Shown here piece after piece: positions 1 to 6,023 of a DNA stretch of 6,682 nucleotides (the stretch's first letter is position 1; each line of letters opens with the position of its first letter). Position numbers and translations under genes: made by a program. The notes under the pieces were generated by a model that ran no database searches, had not been told where the DNA came from, and saw only the letters and a program-made list of their open reading frames with translations. The stretch lies in NCBI GenBank assembly GCA_900555975.1, contig USNI01000049.1, positions 1 through 6,682 of the forward strand. Reading direction: 5' to 3'. This DNA comes from an uncultured Desulfovibrio sp. Its GTDB lineage: Bacteria; Desulfobacterota; Desulfovibrionia; Desulfovibrionales; Desulfovibrionaceae.

Positions 1-1379
1 CCATTCTCTGTCTGGTGGGGCCTCCAGGCGTGGGCAAGACCTCCCTTGCCAAGTCCATAGCCGAAGCCACGGGACGCGAGTTCGTACGCATCTCTCTCGG
101 CGGCGTGCGTGACGAAGCCGAAATACGCGGTCATCGCCGCACCTATATCGGCGCACTGCCCGGAAAGATCATCATGGCTCTGAAGCGCGCCAAGTCGAAC
201 AATCCGCTCTTCTGCCTCGACGAAATCGACAAAATGACCGTGGATTTCCGCGGAGACCCGGCTTCTGCGCTGCTGGAAGTTCTGGATCCGGAACAGAACA
301 GCGCCTTCAACGATCACTATCTCGACATGGATTACGACCTCTCACAGGTGTTCTTCATCACCACGGCCAACTCCATGCAGAGCATTCCCGCGCCGCTTCT
401 CGACCGTATGGAAGTGCTGGAACTTTCCAGCTATCTTGAAGGTGAGAAGGTACACATAGCCAGAGAATTCCTGCTCCCCCGTCAGTGGAAGCTGCACGGC
501 CTCAAGCCTGAGAACATGAACCTCACCGACGAAGCGCTGCTTGAGATCATCCGCTCCTACACGCGGGAATCCGGCGTTCGCAACCTGGAACGTCAGATCG
601 CCGCCCTCTGCCGCAAGACGGCCATCCGTCTTGTGGACGCAAACGACACGGACATGTGCGTCACCATCGCGGACAAGGATCTCGAAGATTTCCTCGGCGT
701 GAAGAAGTACCGGTACGACGAGAAGGAAAATCATCCCCAGTCCGGCGTCGTGGCAGGACTGGCCTACACCGGTGCGGGCGGCGACATTCTGTACATTGAA
801 ACCGTGGTCATGCCCGGCAATGGAAAAATCCAGGTCACGGGCAAGCTCGGCGACGTCATGAAGGAGTCGGCACAGGCGGCCTTCTCCTACATCCGCTCCC
901 GCTCGAGTCAGCTCGGTCTGCGTCCCGACTTCTACAAGGACATCGACATTCACGTGCATGTGCCCGAAGGCGCCGTGCCCAAGGACGGTCCTTCCGCAGG
1001 CATCACGCTGGCCACGGCGATCGCTTCGGCACTGCTCGGCATTCCGGTTCGGGACGACGTGTGCATGACCGGTGAGATCACCCTGCGCGGCCGCGTGCTC
1101 GCCATCGGGGGACTCCGGGAAAAGCTCCTGGCCGCCAGCCGTTCCGGCATGAAAACCGTGCTCGTGCCTGCGGACAACGAAAAGGATCTCAAGGATGTTC
1201 CTGAAGAAATCCTCAAGACCCTCGACATCCACTTCGTGCGCGATGCCGACGAGGTACTTCCGCTGGCGCTTACGGCCTCGAAGGAGGAAATCTTCTCCGG
1301 AGAAGCCTCCCACGCACTGACGCATTCCCTGCGGGCCTCCCGCAGCCTGTCTCAGGATCTCGGCGGCGCCGTTCTGTAA
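1..1379 (+). CDS. lon: Lon ATP-dependent protease, C-terminal part (5' end outside window)
   Basis: Cytoplasmic AAA+ serine protease that unfolds and degrades damaged and regulatory proteins. The reading frame is open from base 3 and runs 458 residues to TAA; numbering here starts at base 3. The Walker A motif GPPGVGKT is at residues 6-13, Walker B LFCLDEID around 69-76, sensor-1 TTAN ends at about 123, an arginine-finger candidate in LLDRME is at 135, and the sensor-2 region SGVRNLER is near 190-197. The proteolytic domain follows. Its nucleophile Ser331 lies in PKDGPSAG and its Lys374 in GGLREK. The 43-residue Ser-Lys spacing equals that of E. coli Lon (Ser679/Lys722), so the catalytic dyad is intact. 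The N-terminal substrate-binding domain, roughly 350 residues in typical Lon, lies upstream of the window. A strong hairpin begins 20 bases after the stop. Identification is secure; which Lon paralogue it is cannot be told. Confidence 0.97.
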   Translation, partial: ILCLVGPPGVGKTSLAKSIAEATGREFVRISLGGVRDEAEIRGHRRTYIGALPGKIIMALKRAKSNNPLFCLDEIDKMTVDFRGDPASALLEVLDPEQNSAFNDHYLDMDYDLSQVFFITTANSMQSIPAPLLDRMEVLELSSYLEGEKVHIAREFLLPRQWKLHGLKPENMNLTDEALLEIIRSYTRESGVRNLERQIAALCRKTAIRLVDANDTDMCVTIADKDLEDFLGVKKYRYDEKENHPQSGVVAGLAYTGAGGDILYIETVVMPGNGKIQVTGKLGDVMKESAQAAFSYIRSRSSQLGLRPDFYKDIDIHVHVPEGAVPKDGPSAGITLATAIASALLGIPVRDDVCMTGEITLRGRVLAIGGLREKLLAASRSGMKTVLVPADNEKDLKDVPEEILKTLDIHFVRDADEVLPLALTASKEEIFSGEASHALTHSLRASRSLSQDLGGAVL

Positions 1380-1399
1380 GACACGGAAATGATCCTGAC

Positions 1400-1440
1400 A
1401 GGAAAGCCCCTTCCGGATATTCTCCGGAAGGGGCTTTCCT
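1400..1440. terminator. Bidirectional intrinsic terminator between lon and copA
   Basis: An 18-bp perfect inverted repeat (1400-1417 with 1423-1440) encloses a 5-base loop. The GC-rich core of the stem is followed by TTTCCTCT on the plus strand and by TTTCCTGT on the minus strand, so either transcript would form a stable hairpin followed by a short U-rich run. It starts 20 bases after the lon stop and lies 75 bases after the copA stop, which fits a shared terminator for two convergent genes. The U tracts are short and broken by C, so efficiency cannot be judged from sequence. The remaining bases up to the copA stop (1441-1515) hold nothing recognisable. Confidence 0.88.
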
Positions 1441-1515
1441 CTATCCTCTGATCCACGACGCGGCGCAGATCGAAACAGGCGACATCGAGAAGAGGGAAAA
1501 CGAAGACTCCCCATA

Positions 1516-3807
1516 TCAGCGGAATCTTCTCAGCCTCAACGCATTGAGCACCACGGACACGGAAGAGAGCGACATGGCCGCGCCCGCCAGCATGGGAGAC
1601 ATGGCCGGACCGCCGAACAGCAGCAGGACGCCCGCCGCCACCGGCACGAGAAGCACGTTGTAGGCAAAGGCCCAGAACAGGCTCAGACGAATGTTGGCCA
1701 GCGTGGCGCGACCAAGACTGAGCGCCGTCTTCACGCCGGGAAGTCCGCGCAGAAGCACCACGTCCCCGGCCTCCATGGCCACGTCGATGCCGGACCCCAT
1801 AGCCATGCCCACATCGGCACGGGCAAGGGCAGGAGCATCATTGATGCCGTCTCCCACCATGCCCACATGCCGTCCCCCGGCCTGAAGGCGTGAAATGACC
1901 TGTTCCTTGCCGTCGGGCAGAACGCCTGCAACCACATCATCAATGCCGGCACGGGCCGCCACGGCACGGGCCGTGCGTTCATTGTCGCCGCTCAGCATCA
2001 TGACCCTGCATCCCATGCCGCGGAGTTCACGAACGACTTCGGGCGTCTCCTCCCGCAGAGGGTCAGCCACGCCGAGCATGGCTGCGAACACGCCGTCCGC
2101 GGCAAGAAGAAGCGGCGTCTGACCGTCATCGGCCAGACGGAGCATCCGCGCCTTCTGCTCCGGGGAAAGGGTTATTCCGTGTTTCTCAAGAAGACGCTCG
2201 TTGCCGAGCAGAAGGGAACGACCATCCACGCTGCCCGTCACGCCGGCGCCTCCCACGGCGAGAAAGCCTTCCACGGGTCTGACGGTAATGCCACGCGAAG
2301 CGGCGGCATCGAGGACGGCCCGCGCCAGGGGATGCTCGGAAGCCGCCTCCAGAGAAGCGGCCAGTGCAAGAGCCTCGTTCTCTTCCATGCCCTCGGCGTG
2401 AATACTGATCAGTCGGGGACTTCCTTCCGTCAGCGTTCCCGTCTTGTCAAAAACGATGGTGTCAAGATGTCCCGACGCCTCCAGCGCCGTGCCGTTCTTC
2501 ATGAGCACGCCGAGCTGAGCGCCGCGTCCCGTAGCCACCATGATAGACATGGGCGTAGCCAGACCGAGCGCACACGGACAGGCCACCACAAGCACGGCGA
2601 CGAACATGCGCAGCGCCTCGCCGAAAGGCAGATGCCCGAAAAACAGCCATGCAAGAGCCGCCGCCGTAGCCACGGTTATGACGGCAGGAACGAAGTAAAG
2701 ACTGATGCGGTCGGCCAGACCGGCAATGGGAGCCTTGGATCCCTGCGCCTCACGTACCAGATGGATGATGCGGGCAAGGGCCGTATCCGCACCTACGCGA
2801 CGGGCCTCCATGACAAAGGAACCGCTCACGTTCAGCGTGCCGGCATTGACCTCGTCGCCCTCGGTCACGTCCACGGGCATGGATTCGCCCGTCAGACTGG
2901 ACATGTCGAGGGCGGATGATCCTTCAGACACCACGCCGTCCACGGGAATGCGGGAGCCGGGCTTGATGAGCAGCCTGTCTCCGGGCATGACGGCACGCAC
3001 GGGAATTTCCCTGACGCTTCCGTCCGGCAGCATGCGCTCCACCTGCTCGGGAGTCAGCTCCATCAGTCCCCGTATGGCTTCGGATGTTCTGGTGCGGGAC
3101 ACGGCTTCCAGATACTTTCCGAGGGAGATGAGGGCAATGAGCATGCCGGCTGATTCGTAGTACAGACCCATGACGGCCTGATGCGCTTCCTCAGGAGAAG
3201 GCGCAACGACGATTTCCAGCGTACTCCACAGGCTGTAAAGCAGCGCGGCTCCCGTTCCCATGGCCACAAGAGAATCCATGTTGGGAGCGCCGCGCAGAAG
3301 AAGCGGTATGCCGTGCCTGTAAAAATCGCGGCCGGACCAGACGATGGGCAGCGTCAGAAGAAGCTGGAACAGCGCAAAGATCAGGGGACTTTCCTGCGGA
3401 GAAAGCCAGAAAGGCAGAGGCAGCCCCCAGTGACTGCCCATGGCCACGACCACGAGAGGCACGGCAAAAAGAAATTCCGTCACGAGACGGCGACGACGCA
3501 CGGCAAGATCGGCCATGGTCTTTTTCTGTTCGCTCTCCCAGAGATCGTGCTCATCGACATCCGGAGGAAGATAGGACGCCTTGAAGCCGAGCCTGTCCAC
3601 CCGTTCCGTCACTTCACGGATAAACGGTTCCAGACCGCCATCCAGCGCGCCTTCCGCGGGACGGATCTGCGCCGTTCCGTCGGCAAGACTGACCGTGGCG
3701 CTGTCTATGTGCTCCATGTTGCTGAGCGCTCGCTGAGAGCGGGCGGAACATGCTCCACAGGCCATGCCGTCGATGCGGAATCTGAGTATTTCAGGATTGT
3801 TTTTCAT
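1516..3807 (-). CDS. copA: Cu(I)-exporting P1B-type ATPase (CopA family)
   Basis: Inner-membrane pump that uses ATP to move Cu(I) out of the cytoplasm; 763 residues, a normal length. One N-terminal HMA metal-binding domain has GMACGACSA at 14-22 (Cys17, Cys20). About eight membrane helices are visible. Key motifs are the actuator TGES at 306-309, the membrane metal site CPC at 410-412, the phosphorylation motif DKTGTLT at 454-460 (Asp454), the nucleotide-domain His-Pro at 492-493, a GxG at 520-522, and GDGINDAP at 652-659. Asn705 with Tyr716-Asn717 in the seventh helix and MSLSS at 745-749 in the eighth match the Cu(I)-selective P1B-1 signature, which argues against Zn/Cd or Co pumps. The start at 3807 was chosen because the HMA fold begins there and AGAGAG lies 5 bases upstream; an in-frame ATG at 3924 would add 39 unrelated residues. 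It lies 176 bases downstream of copZ on the same strand. A CopB- or FixI-type assembly role is possible but less likely. Confidence 0.95.
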   Translation of the reverse strand: MKNNPEILRFRIDGMACGACSARSQRALSNMEHIDSATVSLADGTAQIRPAEGALDGGLEPFIREVTERVDRLGFKASYLPPDVDEHDLWESEQKKTMADLAVRRRRLVTEFLFAVPLVVVAMGSHWGLPLPFWLSPQESPLIFALFQLLLTLPIVWSGRDFYRHGIPLLLRGAPNMDSLVAMGTGAALLYSLWSTLEIVVAPSPEEAHQAVMGLYYESAGMLIALISLGKYLEAVSRTRTSEAIRGLMELTPEQVERMLPDGSVREIPVRAVMPGDRLLIKPGSRIPVDGVVSEGSSALDMSSLTGESMPVDVTEGDEVNAGTLNVSGSFVMEARRVGADTALARIIHLVREAQGSKAPIAGLADRISLYFVPAVITVATAAALAWLFFGHLPFGEALRMFVAVLVVACPCALGLATPMSIMVATGRGAQLGVLMKNGTALEASGHLDTIVFDKTGTLTEGSPRLISIHAEGMEENEALALAASLEAASEHPLARAVLDAAASRGITVRPVEGFLAVGGAGVTGSVDGRSLLLGNERLLEKHGITLSPEQKARMLRLADDGQTPLLLAADGVFAAMLGVADPLREETPEVVRELRGMGCRVMMLSGDNERTARAVAARAGIDDVVAGVLPDGKEQVISRLQAGGRHVGMVGDGINDAPALARADVGMAMGSGIDVAMEAGDVVLLRGLPGVKTALSLGRATLANIRLSLFWAFAYNVLLVPVAAGVLLLFGGPAMSPMLAGAAMSLSSVSVVLNALRLRRFR

Positions 3808-3870
3808 GGAACTCTCTTTACCGGACGCACAATGAATCCGGAGAAAAACATGAGAAAAAGGGCCTCTGGC

Positions 3871-3899
3871 ATTGAAAAAGAATTTCTGCCGGCAGACAA
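3871..3899 (-). promoter_or_regulatory. Possible internal promoter for copA
   Basis: Read on the minus strand, TTGTCT (3899-3894) and TTCAAT (3876-3871) are separated by 17 bases, each matching the sigma-70 consensus at 4 of 6 positions. The predicted start, near 3864, would give a leader of about 57 bases. A perfect 12-bp palindrome, TCTGCCGGCAGA at 3885-3896, overlaps the -35 box and the spacer, where a repressor or activator could act. The match is weak and could be chance, but a separate copA promoter would explain the long gap after copZ. Confidence 0.3.
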
Positions 3900-3940
3900 G
3901 AGCTCTTCCCTGCAGCCGATGCAAACAATACGGAAACGTT

Positions 3941-3972
3941 CGTCCGGACAGAATCTCCGCTCTGCCCGGACG
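3941..3972 (-). repeat. Stem-loop between copZ and copA
   Basis: On the minus-strand RNA this forms a 12-bp stem with an 8-base loop, beginning 11 bases after the copZ stop. One pair (3965/3948) is G-U in minus-strand RNA but would be an A-C mismatch in plus-strand RNA, so the structure suits the cop transcript. What follows is AACGTTTCCG rather than a good T run. It is therefore more likely a leaky terminator, an RNA-processing site or a 3' stabiliser for copZ mRNA than a full stop. Any of these would make chaperone output differ from pump output. Confidence 0.6.
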
Positions 3973-3983
3973 CCTTCTCCCGA

Positions 3984-4193
3984 CTACCGGATCTCGCAGA
4001 CCTGGAATCCGAGATCATCCACGGCCTTTCTGAGAGCCTCATCGGTCACGGTATCGGCAGCCTCGACCTCGGCCTTTTTGGCGGCAAGATCAACCGTAAC
4101 GTCGCTGACGCCTGCGATCTCCCGCAGAGCCTTGTCCACACTGGCGGTGCAGTGTCCGCAGCGCATGCCTTCAATGCTGATGACTTTCTTCAT
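3984..4193 (-). CDS. copZ: CopZ-like copper chaperone (single HMA domain)
   Basis: A 69-residue cytoplasmic protein made of one HMA (ferredoxin-like, beta-alpha-beta-beta-alpha-beta) domain that binds Cu(I) and passes it to CopA. The motif GMRCGHC occupies residues 9-15, with the two metal-binding cysteines at 12 and 15 and His14 between them, as in many bacterial CopZ proteins. The protein ends with GFQVCEIR, so there is an additional Cys66 near the C-terminus. Its role is unknown; it might contribute to metal binding or dimer formation. The ATG at 4193 is supported by a strong ribosome-binding site, AAGGAGAG, 7 bases upstream. It is the first gene of the minus-strand copper unit, divergent from the HxlR regulator and upstream of copA. 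A mercury-binding MerP-like role is less likely because there is no signal peptide and the neighbour is a Cu(I)-type ATPase. Confidence 0.9.
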   Translation of the reverse strand: MKKVISIEGMRCGHCTASVDKALREIAGVSDVTVDLAAKKAEVEAADTVTDEALRKAVDDLGFQVCEIR

Positions 4194-4215
4194 GATATGT
4201 CTCTCCTTTTTCGAG

Positions 4216-4233
4216 CGGCAGATGATTCTGCCG
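4216..4233 (-). promoter_or_regulatory. Inverted repeat in the copZ leader
   Basis: CGGCAGA and TCTGCCG form a 7-bp perfect inverted repeat around a 4-base loop, just upstream of the copZ ribosome-binding site (4201-4208) and inside the predicted leader. The same half-site occurs fused as the 12-bp palindrome at 3885-3896 ahead of copA. It could be an RNA hairpin affecting translation or a DNA-binding site. Confidence 0.45.
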
Positions 4234-4238
4234 GACGT

Positions 4239-4267
4239 TTGACTTATGCTTTCTTTATAGCTATGAA
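4239..4267 (+). promoter_or_regulatory. Predicted promoter of the HxlR regulator gene
   Basis: TTGACT (4239-4244) and TATGAA (4262-4267) are separated by 17 bases, giving 5 of 6 and 4 of 6 consensus matches. The predicted start, near 4274, leaves a leader of about 50 bases that contains the GTAC inverted repeat. The box overlaps the oppositely oriented copZ promoter, so the two promoters may compete. Confidence 0.5.
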
Positions 4268-4281
4268 TATGCTATAAGCAA
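4254..4281 (-). promoter_or_regulatory. Predicted promoter of the copZ-copA unit
   Basis: On the minus strand TTGCTT (4281-4276) and TATAAA (4259-4254) are separated by 16 bases, close to sigma-70 consensus. The surrounding DNA is clearly AT-richer than the flanking genes. The predicted start, near 4247, gives a leader of about 54 bases containing the 4216-4233 hairpin. The whole spacer is filled by an inverted repeat, which suggests regulated expression. Confidence 0.6.
4255..4277. promoter_or_regulatory. Candidate operator TTATAGC-N9-GCTATAA
   Basis: A perfect 7-bp inverted repeat with a 9-base spacer occupies the region between the -10 and -35 boxes of the predicted copZ promoter and also covers the -10 box of the predicted regulator promoter. 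A dimeric repressor bound here would block RNA polymerase in both directions. The AT content makes a chance repeat more likely than in the surrounding genes, so the call is tentative. Confidence 0.45.
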
Positions 4282-4283
4282 GA

Positions 4284-4302
4284 ATGTACTTTTTTGGTAC
4301 AT
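4284..4302. promoter_or_regulatory. Candidate HxlR-family operator ATGTAC-N7-GTACAT
   Basis: A perfect 6-bp inverted repeat with a 7-base T-rich spacer lies between the divergent genes. Its geometry resembles the TACT-N7-AGTA operators known for YodB, an HxlR-family repressor of Bacillus. It sits just upstream of the predicted copZ -35 box, where an activator could bind, and downstream of the predicted regulator start, where binding would repress. This fits autoregulation by the adjacent HxlR protein. Confidence 0.5.
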
Positions 4303-4323
4303 AGTTTCTGAAAGGATACCGAC

Positions 4324-4767
4324 ATGGATCAGATGAACAACTGCTGCTGTTCCCGAAGCACGCAGCCGGCCGGTGAAGAACTCCACTGTCCGGTGGAGGC
4401 CACGCTCGACATGATCGGCGGCAAGTACAAGACGCTCATTCTCTGGAAGCTCATTTCCGGCCCCATGCGCTTTTCCGAACTGCGCCGCGCCGTTCCCGCC
4501 GCCACGCCCAAGATGCTGACGCAGCAGCTCAGAGAGCTGGAAGGCGACGGCCTCGTGCACAGAGAGATCTATCCCGTCATCCCTCCGCGTGTGGAATATT
4601 CCCTCACCGAATTCGGACTGAGCATACGTCCCGTGCTGGAAGCCATGTATGCATGGGGAAGCAGCTGCCTTGAAAGAAAGGGACTTACCGTCAACTGCTC
4701 CATGGAGCCGCTGCCGCAGGATCATCCGGGCTTTTCACGTAAAAGCGCGGAGATCCCATTGCCGTAG
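4324..4767 (+). CDS. HxlR-family winged helix-turn-helix regulator with N-terminal Cys cluster
   Basis: A 147-residue cytoplasmic DNA-binding protein. The HxlR domain spans about residues 20-112, with family hallmarks LDMIGGKYKTLILWKL (28-43), RFSELRR (49-55), KMLTQQLRELEGDGLVHRE (63-81) and PRVEYSLTEFG (88-98). HxlR proteins act as dimers and often sense electrophiles, aldehydes or oxidants through a conserved N-terminal Cys; here that residue is probably Cys22, in HCPVE. Unusually, three consecutive cysteines (7-9) precede it, and Cys115 and Cys125 lie near the C-terminus, giving six in total. The start is supported by AAAGGA, 7 bases upstream. It diverges from copZ-copA across a 130-base control region, so it probably regulates those genes and itself. 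The family is certain; the signal it senses is inferred. A thiol-stress role rather than direct copper binding is a real alternative. Confidence 0.93.
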   Translation: MDQMNNCCCSRSTQPAGEELHCPVEATLDMIGGKYKTLILWKLISGPMRFSELRRAVPAATPKMLTQQLRELEGDGLVHREIYPVIPPRVEYSLTEFGLSIRPVLEAMYAWGSSCLERKGLTVNCSMEPLPQDHPGFSRKSAEIPLP

Positions 4768-4787
4768 AGCCTTTCTTCGGCTAGACT
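4759..4787 (+). promoter_or_regulatory. Predicted promoter of the CNNM-family gene
   Basis: TTGCCG (4759-4764) and TAGACT (4782-4787) are separated by exactly 17 bases, each matching consensus at 4 of 6 positions. The -35 box abuts the regulator stop codon, and the predicted start near 4794 leaves a leader of only about 26 bases. No terminator with a T run separates the two genes, so readthrough from the regulator gene is also possible. Confidence 0.4.
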
Positions 4788-4819
4788 GAGCCGCATTAAC
4801 CCTCAACCCCGGCCCTGCC

Positions 4820-5875
4820 ATGACCGCCCTCATCATTACCATCGTTCTTGCCCTGTCCATTTCCGCGCTCTGTTCCACCATGGAAGCCATGCTCTATTCC
4901 ATTCCGTGGACCACTCTTGAAAAAATGAAGGAATCAGGGTCCCGCTCCGGCAGGATCCTGTACCATATGCGCTCCAACGTCGATCAGCCCATCTCTGCCA
5001 TACTCACCCTGAACACCATCGCCAACACCGCCGGCGCCTCGCTTGCCGGTGCTCTGGCCGCCACGGCGCTCGGAGCCGAGAGCATGCCCTATTTTGCCGC
5101 GCTGTTCACGGTTCTGGTCCTGCTGTTCGGCGAAATCATTCCGAAGACGCTGGGCGTCTCCTATCCCGGAGCCCTCGGCCGCATTCTGGCCCTGCCGCTT
5201 TTCGCCATGACCACGGTACTGCGTCCGGCCACATGGCTTTCCGGTCAGATCACCAGACTCATCACGCCCAAGGAGTCCGGTCCGGAAGCCACGGAAGACG
5301 ACATCAACGCCATGGCCCGCATCTCCCGTCAGGCAGGCGTGATTCATGGCTACGAGGAGACCGCCATACGCAACATTCTTGCTCTGGATCAGAAGCGGGT
5401 TCACGACGTCATGACGCCGCGCACCGTGGTTTTCTCCCTTTCGGAAGACTGCACCGTGGATGAGGCCCACGCCATTCCCTCGTTCTGGAACTTCAGTCGT
5501 ATCCCCGTGTATGCCGAAGACAACGAAGACATCGTCGGCATCGTGCTGCGACGTGACGTGGTGCTTCATCGTGACGCCCATGAGGGCAACATGAAGCTCG
5601 GTGACATCATGCAGCCTGTGCACTTCGTGCTCGAATCCCTCACCCTCGACAAGGTCCTGACCGAATTTCTGGAACGGCATCAGCATCTTTTTGCCGTTCT
5701 TGACGAATACGGAGGACTTGCAGGCGTCATCTCCCTCGAAGACGTCATGGAAGAGCTGCTGGGCCGGGAAATCGTGGATGAAAGCGACGTGGCCGCCGAT
5801 CTCAGGGCGGTAGCGAGAAGCCGCCGGGCAAAAACCACCGCGTCCGCCAGGGCAGAACATCCCGAACAATCCTAA
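4820..5875 (+). CDS. CNNM/DUF21 membrane protein with CBS pair (HlyC/CorC-like, possible Mg2+/metal exporter)
   Basis: A 351-residue inner-membrane protein. The DUF21/CNNM domain covers about residues 1-145 with roughly four hydrophobic stretches, the family motif CSTMEAMLYS (18-27), NTIANTAGASLAG (65-77) and GEIIPKTLG (104-112). Two cytoplasmic CBS motifs follow: VMTPR at 197-201 opens the first (to about 250), and the second runs to about 316, ending with DEYGGLAGVISLEDVMEELLGREIVDE (starting at 295). CBS pairs in this family bind adenine nucleotides, and relatives such as CNNM and MpfA are linked to Mg2+ export. The C-terminal CorC_HlyC domain found in longer members (about 430 residues) is absent; the protein ends in a basic, Ala-rich tail. 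No Shine-Dalgarno sequence precedes the ATG at 4820, and no later in-frame start has one either, so the start is the least certain part. The old name hemolysin is misleading. The substrate is unknown. Confidence 0.88.
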   Translation: MTALIITIVLALSISALCSTMEAMLYSIPWTTLEKMKESGSRSGRILYHMRSNVDQPISAILTLNTIANTAGASLAGALAATALGAESMPYFAALFTVLVLLFGEIIPKTLGVSYPGALGRILALPLFAMTTVLRPATWLSGQITRLITPKESGPEATEDDINAMARISRQAGVIHGYEETAIRNILALDQKRVHDVMTPRTVVFSLSEDCTVDEAHAIPSFWNFSRIPVYAEDNEDIVGIVLRRDVVLHRDAHEGNMKLGDIMQPVHFVLESLTLDKVLTEFLERHQHLFAVLDEYGGLAGVISLEDVMEELLGREIVDESDVAADLRAVARSRRAKTTASARAEHPEQS

Positions 5876-5927
5876 ACAGGAACAATTCCTACTTGCATGA
5901 CAGCATGAAATCTGTCAGAGTTCTCAC

Positions 5928-5949
5928 GGGACGGATCCGGAACCGTCCC
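5928..5949. repeat. Near-perfect 22-bp palindrome upstream of ccmE
   Basis: GGGACGG and CCGTCCC arms (5928-5934 and 5943-5949) surround a centre that is itself the palindrome TCCGGA, so only one central A-A pair breaks full symmetry. There is no T run after it, so it is not a typical terminator. It lies in the 148-base space between the CNNM gene and ccmE, which also holds a weaker TGACAG-N8-CTGTCA repeat at 5898-5917. I found no convincing promoter there. The same 7-base arms recur after ccmE at 6442-6459. Confidence 0.6.
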
Positions 5950-6023
5950 ATGCTCCCATGATTTCGGTCACTGAAAACGACAACGACCTGACCGATGCTT
6001 ATTCATCCTTCAGGAGGTGGATC

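Noticed and set aside
342..1514. A 390-codon open frame antisense to lon
   Set aside because: It overlaps a fully convincing Lon coding sequence, has no recognisable domain, and is rich in His, Arg and Gly as expected from the antisense frame of a GC-rich gene.
3808..3924. A 39-residue N-terminal extension of CopA from an upstream in-frame ATG
   Set aside because: The HMA domain starts right after the ATG at 3807, which has a purine-rich ribosome-binding site. The extension has no family resemblance and runs through the palindrome and possible promoter.
3181..4242. A 353-codon open frame antisense to copA and copZ
   Set aside because: It spans two well-supported genes and the gap between them, its composition is low-complexity Arg/Ser-rich, and no domain is recognisable.
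4778..4793. A small hairpin (CGGCT/AGCCG) after the HxlR gene as a terminator
   Set aside because: The stem is only 5 bp, no T run follows, and it overlaps a plausible promoter for the next gene.
4934..5869. A 311-codon open frame antisense to the CNNM gene
   Set aside because: It mirrors a clear CNNM/CBS protein and is Gly/His-rich with no domain; this is a GC-bias shadow.
5878..5890. AGGAA-CAA-TTCCT after the CNNM gene as a terminator
   Set aside because: A 5-bp AT-containing stem with a 3-base loop and no T run is too weak to call.
5893..5921. TTGCAT as the -35 box of a ccmE promoter
   Set aside because: No acceptable -10 box lies 16-18 bases downstream, so no ccmE promoter could be supported; expression may come from upstream or from a non-sigma-70 promoter.
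5958..6023. A 22-residue N-terminal extension of CcmE
   Set aside because: The ATG at 6024 has an excellent AGGAGGT site 5 bases upstream and places the membrane anchor at the expected position; the longer start has neither.
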